A DNA stretch of 12,165 nt from the NCBI GenBank assembly GCA_027038805.1, contig JALWGO010000136.1:1-12165 (forward strand). Reading direction: 5' to 3'. Of the stretch, positions 1 to 5,241 are shown in pieces. The translations under genes and the position numbers were made by a program. The notes beneath the pieces are model-generated. The model did not search any database and was not told where the DNA came from. It was given only the letters and a program-made list of their open reading frames with translations. This stretch comes from Thermoprotei archaeon (lineage in GTDB: Archaea; Thermoproteota; Thermoprotei_A; Sulfolobales; WANQ01). Each line of letters opens with the position of its first letter. Positions within the stretch are counted from its first letter, which is position 1.

Positions 1-142
1 AACGAATCATTACCGGTTAAGTATTTTGTAAACCAGAAGGCTACTGCCATATTATCATTTGTTGCTGGATCATAAATATAGATGCCTGTGTCATAAAATT
101 CCCATATTACACCAAAATGTTTTCTAGTATAAAGAAGTGTTT
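1..142 (+). promoter_or_regulatory. CRISPR leader-side flank
   Basis: This is the 5' side of the array. The repeats end in GAATTGAAAG on the plus strand, the crenarchaeal type I-A crRNA handle, and the decayed repeat is at the other end. Two AT-rich TATA-like stretches are visible, ATAAATATA at 72-80 and TATAAA at 128-133. The second would place a start site inside the first repeat, so the first is the better candidate. The stretch overlaps a minus-strand reading frame, and the window cuts off anything further upstream. Leader identity is inferred from orientation, not from a recognised leader motif. Confidence 0.5.
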
Positions 143-149
143 CTAAAAC
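1..149 (-). CDS. possible partial reading frame, unidentified, running off the left edge
   Basis: On the minus strand one frame is open from base 149 down to the window edge, about 49 codons. It is bounded upstream by a TGA (152-150) that lies inside the first CRISPR repeat. The translation is protein-like and rich in aromatic residues (for example GIYIYDPATND and MAVAFWFTKYLTG). The only in-frame ATG is at 50-48. The better-looking stretch lies upstream of that ATG, so this may be a gene fragment cut by the array rather than an intact gene. A shorter plus-strand frame is open over bases 1-75, so the strand is not certain. No family is recognised. Confidence 0.3.
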
Positions 150-1041
150 TCAAAAAGAATTGAAAGAACACTATTACGCCGTCGAAAACAGTCTTGAGAC
201 CTGAGATTATCTAAAACTCAAAAAGAATTGAAAGCAAACCTCCGCCATAGATAATCCTCGTGTATTGAGAAGACACCTAAAACTCAAAAAGAATTGAAAG
301 AAGGATAATGTGGATAGACCAGCTAGCCAAGGACATCCACCCTAAAACTCAAAAAGAATTGAAAGCTCTCCCAAGGGTTACGACAACGACTACTATAATA
401 ACAACCTAAAACTCAAAAAGAATTGAAAGCTATTTGTAGTACGTCTGGATCTTTTATATGATTTATATAGCTAAAACTCAAAAAGAATTGAAAGTTTATT
501 TTCTTCCAGTAAGCCCTCGGTAGCATTTCTTTTTCTCTAAAACTCAAAAAGAATTGAAAGACTACTACAGACCCATATAGAGAGGAAAGATTACGAGAAC
601 TAACTAAAACTCAAAAAGAATTGAAAGTTATATTTCTATAGAAAGAAACTTGATGGTACCATATCTATAGACTAAAACTCAAAAAGAATTGAAAGTGTAG
701 TGGTGACGGTACATTAAGGGCCACTAGTGCTTCCTTAAGCTAAAACTCAAAAAGAATTGAAAGGCATATACCAATATGCTGTTCAGAGTAAAGTATGTGA
801 ATGGTCTAAAACTCAAAAAGAATTGAAAGGCTTGCAAACATCCATACAACGAATATTAGTACTATACCCAGCACTATCTAAAACTCAAAAAGAATTGAAA
901 GCGACTATTATTGCCGGCACCTTTTTCTCGTAGAAGAGTCTCTAAAACTCAAAAAGAATTGAAAGCACAACTAGTAACACTTAAGGGACAATACGTTGTC
1001 TCCTTCCACGTCTAACTAAAACTCAAAAAGAATTGGAAAAG
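143..1041 (+). CRISPR. CRISPR array, 14 repeats and 13 spacers, subtype I-A
   Basis: The 24-base repeat begins CTAAAACTC and ends GAATTGAAAG. Copies start at 143, 211, 277, 342, 406, 471, 537, 604, 672, 740, 806, 878, 942 and 1016. The first 13 are identical by eye and the last is decayed. Spacer lengths in order are 44, 42, 41, 40, 41, 42, 43, 44, 44, 42, 48, 40 and 50 bases. No two spacers match. The ATTGAAAG end matches the 8-nucleotide 5' tag known for crenarchaeal type I-A crRNAs, so the array should be transcribed left to right, on the same strand as the cas operon downstream. It stands about 1.1 kb from csa3, with two unrelated-looking small genes between. No protospacer for any spacer was noticed in this window. 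Confidence 0.98.
1016..1041 (+). repeat. decayed terminal CRISPR repeat
   Basis: The first 20 bases (1016-1035) match the repeat exactly. The 3' handle then reads ATTGGAAAAG instead of ATTGAAAG, an insertion of one G and one A. This is the usual sign of the leader-distal end, and it fixes array polarity independently of the handle sequence. No spacer follows it. Confidence 0.9.
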
Positions 1042-1053
1042 TAGTGTTTGTGG

Positions 1054-1344
1054 TTAGGTGTTTTTGTTTTCTTTGGTTTGTTCTAGGTATTCTTTTGCTG
1101 CTGTGTATGTGTGGCAGTCGAAGAATGCTTCAATATAGTCTGTGTTTTCTAGGTGTGGGTCTACGTAGTCTTCAGCATAGCCGCATACTTCTTCCATAGA
1201 ATAGCCTTTTTCCTTGTATTTTTCTTCTATGCGTCTAGTTATTTCTTCTGCTTCCTCTATGCTCTTTATTTCAATGACTTCTTCTTCTACTTCGAATACT
1301 CTTCTTAGTCTTCTTAGCCATGATTGTGGCTTGTTTCTTGTCAA
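1054..1344 (-). CDS. hypothetical 96-residue charged helical protein
   Basis: I do not recognise this family. The frame starts at a TTG (1344-1342) preceded by GAGGT about 13 bases upstream, and ends at TAA (1056-1054), 12 bases from the decayed CRISPR repeat. An ATG further upstream meets a stop after two codons, which leaves the TTG. Residues 7-20 are basic (WLRRLRRVF). Residues 19-47 are a run of Glu/Lys/Arg/Ile that should form an amphipathic helix. The C-terminal half contains EDYVDPHLENTDYIEAFFDCHTY and ends in a Lys/Asn-rich tail. There is no signal peptide or membrane segment. The gene converges on the CRISPR array, so its mRNA would run into array antisense. The composition is coding-like and typical of a hyperthermophile, but a spurious frame cannot be excluded. 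Confidence 0.6.
   Translation of the reverse strand: MTRNKPQSWLRRLRRVFEVEEEVIEIKSIEEAEEITRRIEEKYKEKGYSMEEVCGYAEDYVDPHLENTDYIEAFFDCHTYTAAKEYLEQTKENKNT
1061..1080 (+). terminator. T-rich candidate terminator of the CRISPR transcript
   Basis: About 20 bases past the last repeat the plus strand carries TTTTTGTTTTC followed by more T-rich sequence. Oligo-T tracts are the known intrinsic termination signal of archaeal RNA polymerase. On the other strand the same bases are the Lys/Asn codons that end the 1054-1344 gene, so one stretch may serve both strands. This is inference from base content only. Confidence 0.4.
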
Positions 1345-1447
1345 GGGGGATGGTTTACCTCATATAGTTGGTGTGTTGTTTTGGTTTTCTGGGTTGTTTA
1401 TTGCTGTGGTGTGTTGTTTAAAGTTTTGTTTCTCTCTTTGGATAATA

Positions 1448-1456
1448 TTTATATAA
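1448..1456 (+). promoter_or_regulatory. TATA box of the PH-like gene
   Basis: TTTATATAA lies about 38 bases before the GTG start at 1490. Initiation some 25 bases downstream would give a very short 5' leader. That leader would include the GGGGGAG ribosome-binding site (1477-1483), which sits 6 bases before the start. Confidence 0.6.
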
Positions 1457-1489
1457 TACTGGGTTAAGGAAAAGCCGGGGGAGTGTCTA

Positions 1490-1861
1490 GTGAGAGAAGC
1501 TCCCGGCCCCAAGCCTATTTTGGAGTTGAAGGCACAGGCTAAGTATGGTGGTTGGAGTGATCTTAGGGATGTAAGGGTTCTAGTCTTCAGCGACCGCTTA
1601 GTGATTCTTGATAAAACAAACCCGTTGAGCCGTGGCTTATGGTATAGTACTGCCGCTATGATTAGAGCAGCAGTTGCTAAGGGGTTGAACGCTGTCATAC
1701 CGTTCAAGTCTATTACTAGTATTGAGTTGAAGAAAAAACTACTAATAAAATGGGTTACAGTAAAATTCCTCGACGAAAACGGTGAAGAGAAGACAATAAA
1801 CATTGTTGGAAGAAAAATGGACAAACTCTACGAGACAATAAAGACTCTATCAGGGAAATAG
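1490..1861 (+). CDS. small PH-like (bacterial-type PH) domain protein
   Basis: This 123-residue protein starts at GTG 1490, fixed by GGGGGAG 6 bases upstream. The pattern resembles the bacterial/archaeal PH-like fold: strands at 28-41 (VRVLVFSDRLVILDK), a strand at 69-80 (VIPFKSITSIEL), paired strands at 83-106 (LLIKWVTVKFLDENGEE, TINIV), and a C-terminal helix at 108-120 (RKMDKLYETIKTL). The 'shut-off loop' at 42-66, rich in Ala/Ile/Met, could be a short membrane-facing helix. Catalytic residues are not expected in such domains, which bind lipids, peptides or oligomerise. It has its own promoter, diverges from the gene at 1054-1344 and is separated from csa3 by 276 bases, so a role in CRISPR is not implied. 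The fold call is from strand pattern and phrasing, not from a recognised ortholog. Confidence 0.75.
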   Translation: MREAPGPKPILELKAQAKYGGWSDLRDVRVLVFSDRLVILDKTNPLSRGLWYSTAAMIRAAVAKGLNAVIPFKSITSIELKKKLLIKWVTVKFLDENGEEKTINIVGRKMDKLYETIKTLSGK

Positions 1862-1864
1862 GTG

Positions 1865-1876
1865 TTTTCTCTTTTT
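1865..1876 (+). terminator. oligo-T terminator after the PH-like gene
   Basis: Directly after the TAG stop (1859-1861) the plus strand reads TTTTCTCTTTTT, an archaeal-style oligo-T terminator with no hairpin. It supports the PH-like gene being its own transcription unit. Confidence 0.5.
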
Positions 1877-2086
1877 GTCATTCTCCCATTATTTTTGAAG
1901 TATACTAGCCTTATTACTGCAATTTCCTTAGTAGACGGTTGATATTAGGTCTGGAAAGAGTAAGGATAGTATTCATAAAATGCTGAAGTTGATAAATGTG
2001 AAGGGGGTTCAATGAATCGTATTAGCGCTAGGAGGGAAATAAATCATTATATAGTTAATTACAAATTATTGATGCAGTGTTGTGTG
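1877..2086. other. intergenic stretch upstream of csa3, no gene seen
   Basis: This AT-rich stretch has no convincing coding frame and no tRNA- or box C/D-like pattern that I could see. It contains the 8-base palindrome TAGCGCTA at 2023-2030 and a 31-codon ATG frame (2012-2107) that overlaps the csa3 TATA box and is probably spurious. It most likely holds upstream regulatory sequence for csa3. Confidence 0.5.
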
Positions 2087-2098
2087 TTTATATATAAG
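2087..2098 (+). promoter_or_regulatory. TATA box of csa3
   Basis: TTTATATATAAG lies about 40-50 bases before the GTG start of csa3. This allows a start site near 2118 and a short leader that carries the GAGGGG ribosome-binding site (2126-2131). A near-palindrome AAGAAATTCTT (2106-2116) lies between TATA box and start site, where a regulator could block transcription. Confidence 0.65.
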
Positions 2099-2137
2099 AT
2101 AATATAAGAAATTCTTGATAATTATGAGGGGTTATTC

Positions 2138-2794
2138 GTGGGAAGAACTGTTTTGGTAGCAAATATGGGATTTACGATCGATTTTGTAACAAAGAGAGTT
2201 ACTGATCTTGGTAGAAATAATATTAAACATGTTCTGATGATAGGCTTAAAAACTAGAGATATAGTGTCATGGGGTAGAGTTGAGGAGGCTTATAGGCTCC
2301 TTTCAACTTATTTATCAAGTATAGGTATACCATCGGAGTTGATTGTTGTTAAAGCTTTTGGGAAATCCCTAGTTAGAGATATAAGGGATGTTTTAGCTAA
2401 AGCTAATAGTATAGCAGACGTAGATGGCTTTATTGAGGTGTACCTAACTGGTGGACCGCGTATATTAGGCGTAGCATTGATAATGGCTTCACTTACTTCA
2501 AGTCCTTTAATAAGAAGAAGAACTCGAATAGTAGTATATAGTGAAAATTTTGAAACAAAACTAGAACTCAATGTGGAGAAATTAATATCATATATATCAC
2601 TTGATAGCACATCTATGAAACTTTTGTATGAGATAGCTAAAGGCGGTACATTGAGTACTAAAGAACTCTTTCAGCGAGCAGGTATACCCAGGAGTACTCT
2701 TTATAAAAAGCTTAAGGAATTAGAGGAAAAGGGGTTAATTTCTCGTATAGATGGTAAATGGATTGTACAAAAGGATGTAGAGACACTAGTGTAA
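2138..2794 (+). CDS. csa3: Csa3, CARF/winged-helix CRISPR transcription regulator
   Basis: This 218-residue protein starts at GTG with GAGGGG 6 bases upstream. Residues 1-145 form a Rossmann-like CARF domain, with the N-terminal strand and turn VLVANMGFTIDF (5-16) and the ligand-site loop LTGGPRIL (103-110). Residues 155-212 are a winged helix-turn-helix (LLYEIAKGG, STKELFQRAGIPRSTLYKKLKELEEKGLI, wing RIDGKWIV). Length and order match crenarchaeal Csa3. Studied Csa3 proteins bind CRISPR leaders or cas promoters, and CARF domains bind cyclic oligoadenylates. Here csa3 lies just upstream of and co-oriented with the interference operon. That fits a local regulator such as the Csa3b type rather than the adaptation-linked Csa3a, though the subtype is inference. 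The dyad before csa5 is a candidate target. Confidence 0.93.
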   Translation: MGRTVLVANMGFTIDFVTKRVTDLGRNNIKHVLMIGLKTRDIVSWGRVEEAYRLLSTYLSSIGIPSELIVVKAFGKSLVRDIRDVLAKANSIADVDGFIEVYLTGGPRILGVALIMASLTSSPLIRRRTRIVVYSENFETKLELNVEKLISYISLDSTSMKLLYEIAKGGTLSTKELFQRAGIPRSTLYKKLKELEEKGLISRIDGKWIVQKDVETLV

Positions 2795-2840
2795 TGTCCA
2801 AAAAGTATAGACAAAAACCAAGTTAGAGAAAAAGGCTCTC

Positions 2841-2879
2841 ATTTAACTGGGTTTGGAGAAATATCCACAAAGTTTAAAT
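2841..2879. promoter_or_regulatory. imperfect dyad at the cas operon promoter, candidate operator
   Basis: ATTTAACT (2841-2848) pairs with AGTTTAAAT (2871-2879), allowing one extra base. Inside it TTTGGA pairs with TCCACAAA, again imperfectly. The right arm contains the TATA box of csa5, so a protein bound here would compete with TBP. Csa3 is the obvious candidate binder by position; nothing in the sequence proves it. Confidence 0.4.
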
Positions 2880-2880
2880 T
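2873..2880 (+). promoter_or_regulatory. TATA box of the csa5-cas operon
   Basis: TTTAAATT is centred about 34 bases before the csa5 ATG (2911). A start site near 2902-2906 would leave a leader of only a few bases, and no ribosome-binding site is seen before the ATG. The first cistron is therefore probably (nearly) leaderless, unlike the internal cistrons. Confidence 0.55.
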
Positions 2881-2910
2881 ATTCAAAATAGAGAGAATAT
2901 ATGGGTGTAG

Positions 2911-3312
2911 ATGCTGTCAGAACGGGAAGATAGAGGAAGTATTGACCCAATAATAGATATACTGGCTTTCTTTGCTGCCATGAAGAGTTATGGGTACCTT
3001 GACGCACTAGGTAACGCTCTGGAGCGTGTTACGGCACTGGAGGCGCTAGGTAATGCATTAAGAGACTTCTTGACTACATGTATAAATACTACAGTTGAGG
3101 CTAAAGAAAAATTAGAGAGAGAAGAAGGAGTGAAATGTCCAACAGTAAATGCAAAAGATCTTGAAAAAGCTATGGAGAGTTTTAACAAAATAACTATAGC
3201 TCTTGAAGAAAGAGGAGAGCTTGTTACTTTTCTTAGGGAAGTATATGTAAAAGCTCTTTCAAGATCATTAAAATTTAAAATTCAAAATAATAGAAATGGT
3301 GAGAGTTTATGA
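2911..3312 (+). CDS. csa5: Csa5 (Cas11a), small subunit of the type I-A Cascade
   Basis: This 133-residue, mostly helical protein is the first gene of the interference operon and directly precedes cas7, the usual place of csa5 in crenarchaeal I-A loci. The N-terminus (IDPIIDILAFFAAMKSYGYLDALGNALERV) fits the family. Known Csa5 proteins bind DNA and stabilise the R-loop within the effector. The ATG at 2911 directly follows an in-frame TAG (2908-2910), so no longer start is possible. LDALGNALE and LEALGNALR (residues 30-38 and 43-51) form an internal near-repeat in the helical part. The stop overlaps the cas7 start as ATGA (3309-3312), which implies translational coupling. The C-terminus is basic (RSLKFKIQNNRNG). 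The assignment rests on position plus sequence character, and the family is fast-evolving. Confidence 0.87.
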   Translation: MLSEREDRGSIDPIIDILAFFAAMKSYGYLDALGNALERVTALEALGNALRDFLTTCINTTVEAKEKLEREEGVKCPTVNAKDLEKAMESFNKITIALEERGELVTFLREVYVKALSRSLKFKIQNNRNGESL

Positions 3313-4340
3313 GTGGAGTCTATTTATCGGTTACAGGTAGGTTGCTTGTAAATCTTGAAAGTTTGAATATGGCTGAAGCTGTAGGTAATATAACTAAGCA
3401 TAGAAGAGCACCAGTAGTCTTCGATGCAGGTAACGAGTATAAGGTAGTATATGTTCCAGTAATTAGTGGTATGAGTTTAGCTCATCATTATCAGAGATTA
3501 TTGGCTAAGGCAGCACATCAAGCAGGACTTAAAGTATCATCAATGAGCTTACAAGGTTATTTTCTCAAGTACGCTAGTGATGATATAATAAAAAAGTATT
3601 ATCCAGAGGTTTCGGATAAGGTGGGAAAGGACAAGTCACCGTGTGTGAATGAGAAGGTTATTGTCGAAAACGATGTTGTTGCTGATGTAGGGGGTTTTCT
3701 CTATATTGATAAAGTTGTTAAGAGGACGAGTAGATTTAGTTTCAGCTACATGATGCCAACAATGGATTCTCTGAAAGCTGCTGCAGTACAACCTCAGCTT
3801 CATGTAAGATACACGCCAAAGACCGAAAAGGGAAACCAAGCACTCATTTATGTTGACAATGCCAGTGCACTTTACACATTCACGTTTGTCCTAGAGGCAA
3901 GCGAGGTATCAGTTCTCAATGTGTGTAGAGCTATGAAGGAAGAACCCGATGATTTAGGAGAAGAGGAAAGAAAAAAGAGAGTAAAAGCAGCCATAGATGC
4001 TCTAACACTAATGCTAGGCAACGTAGCCTTTGGCGCCAAAAGAAGTAGAAGTCTACCCCATTGGAGCATTCAGAGCATCTTAGTTACAGCAAATACGGGT
4101 ATAGCTCCCTTCATACCTAGTCCAGGGCACAGCAAGCATTATATTAGCGATACTATAGCGAGAATTAATGTTCAAAAGAACATTGTTAATAATATGGAAG
4201 TAGTAGCACACTATTATACCAAGGAGAAACTTGAAGGAGAACCACCCCAACAGTCATCCGAACTTGAAGTGTCAAAACACGATGTCCCTGAAGAAGCCAT
4301 TAAGGCTGCGGCCGAATGGGCTCTCAAAAAATTACATTAA
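3309..4340 (+). CDS. cas7: Cas7 (Csa2), crRNA-binding backbone subunit of type I-A Cascade
   Basis: This 343-residue protein is typical of archaeal Csa2. The N-terminal strand and loop YLSVTGRLLVNLESLNMAEAVGNITKHR (5-32) carries the RRM-like Cas7 signature, followed by VVYVPVISGMSLAHHYQRLLA (46-66), the conserved Csa2 segment that ends in the helix after the palm strand. VVADVGGFLY (123-132), FSFSYMMPTMDSL (143-155) and FGAKRSRSLPHWS (241-253) are further family-type stretches. Multiple Cas7 copies polymerise along the crRNA spacer. The ATG lies in the ATGA overlap with csa5. The C-terminal tail (about 305-343) is charged and probably partly disordered. The next gene starts 27 bases downstream. 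Nothing looks truncated. Confidence 0.96.
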   Translation: MSGVYLSVTGRLLVNLESLNMAEAVGNITKHRRAPVVFDAGNEYKVVYVPVISGMSLAHHYQRLLAKAAHQAGLKVSSMSLQGYFLKYASDDIIKKYYPEVSDKVGKDKSPCVNEKVIVENDVVADVGGFLYIDKVVKRTSRFSFSYMMPTMDSLKAAAVQPQLHVRYTPKTEKGNQALIYVDNASALYTFTFVLEASEVSVLNVCRAMKEEPDDLGEEERKKRVKAAIDALTLMLGNVAFGAKRSRSLPHWSIQSILVTANTGIAPFIPSPGHSKHYISDTIARINVQKNIVNNMEVVAHYYTKEKLEGEPPQQSSELEVSKHDVPEEAIKAAAEWALKKLH

Positions 4341-4367
4341 AAACAATACCAATATGGTGAGGAACTC

Positions 4368-5237
4368 TTGACTTCAAAACTATTTTTTTATTCATTAGTA
4401 AATCTCCACTGGGGATTTATTATTAGGCAGCTTGGAGCTAGTGCTGCCCAACTTGTTTATCCTCTTCCACCGCCACCTACAATAGTAGGTGCTTTTATGA
4501 ACCCTATTTCAAGGCTCTTAGGATTAGGCGAGGAAATAGATAAAAACAAGTATGGACCCGCTGGAAGTAGAAATATTCAATGCGGTTTAAGAGCTACTTT
4601 GGCAGCTTCTGCTGGTCTAAATCTAATAGAAAAACAAGAAAACAATGTAGGCATAATAGTTCATGCCGAGCCATCACGAATTATTGCAGCCCCCTATAAA
4701 ACAGGGGGATCGTATACAAGAGCTCTAAAGAAATCTCCATATGAAGCAATAGACGAGCTTGCACCCGTGCAAGCTGAAGGGTATTCATCAGCACCGAATT
4801 CGTTAATGAATCTTGTATGGTTTCTCGATATTGATGTGTTATTAGAATGTTTAGGGGCAAAAATAGAGTATAAGGATCTAAAAAGAGCTATATGGGGTAT
4901 TTACAGACTAGGAAGTAAAGAAGGCATTATAAGTGTCGTTAAGGCACGTATATATGAGGAAGATGATTTAGATTACATTGTGGAAGGGTCAAATTTCAAA
5001 AGCATTTTATATCAAAAGAAAGATTGTGTTACTCCTATTGAACCCATTCCCGAGGCAATTCTTTATGATATAAGGTATCGTGAAACAAGCTTCTATATTC
5101 CTAGTATAATTAGTGGTTCAATGATGGTTATCCCTACTTCTGATCCTGTTTCCTTTATAGTTAGGAGTGGCTGTGAGGCTGTTAAACCGAAAGAGGAACC
5201 ATATCTATCCATTGCATACAAATATTTACCTAGGTGA
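4368..5237 (+). CDS. cas5: Cas5 (subtype I-A), crRNA handle-binding subunit
   Basis: This 289-residue protein starts at TTG 4368. GGTGAGG (4356-4362) is the ribosome-binding site, and a nearby ATG at 4354 hits a stop after five codons, so TTG is the real start. The N-terminal Cas5 signature is clear: LHWGFIIRQLGASAAQLVYPLPPPPTIVGAF at 13-43, including the proline run and the T-I-x-G motif that shape the Cas5 fold. Cas5 caps the Cas7 filament and binds the 5' AUUGAAAG tag of the crRNA. It lies between cas7 and the large subunit, as expected. The stop codon TGA (5235-5237) is embedded in the GGTGAT ribosome-binding site of the next gene. The central region 145-200 is less conserved-looking. Confidence 0.93.
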   Translation: MTSKLFFYSLVNLHWGFIIRQLGASAAQLVYPLPPPPTIVGAFMNPISRLLGLGEEIDKNKYGPAGSRNIQCGLRATLAASAGLNLIEKQENNVGIIVHAEPSRIIAAPYKTGGSYTRALKKSPYEAIDELAPVQAEGYSSAPNSLMNLVWFLDIDVLLECLGAKIEYKDLKRAIWGIYRLGSKEGIISVVKARIYEEDDLDYIVEGSNFKSILYQKKDCVTPIEPIPEAILYDIRYRETSFYIPSIISGSMMVIPTSDPVSFIVRSGCEAVKPKEEPYLSIAYKYLPR

Positions 5238-5241
5238 TTAA

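Noticed and set aside
1..75. Plus-strand 24-codon open frame at the left edge as the tail of an upstream gene
   Set aside because: Shorter than the opposing minus-strand frame and too short to judge; noted only as a competitor for strand assignment.
1214..1456. 80-codon plus-strand frame antisense to the 1054-1344 gene
   Set aside because: Ser/Leu/Phe-rich shadow with no ribosome-binding site; it runs across the promoter of the PH-like gene.
1360..1824. 154-codon minus-strand frame
   Set aside because: It is antisense to the PH-like gene, which has a promoter, ribosome-binding site and coherent fold pattern; the minus frame reads as low-quality shadow sequence.
2012..2107. 31-codon ATG frame upstream of csa3 with GAAGGGGG before it
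   Set aside because: It overlaps the csa3 TATA box, has a low-complexity translation and no recognisable motif; probably chance in AT-rich promoter DNA.
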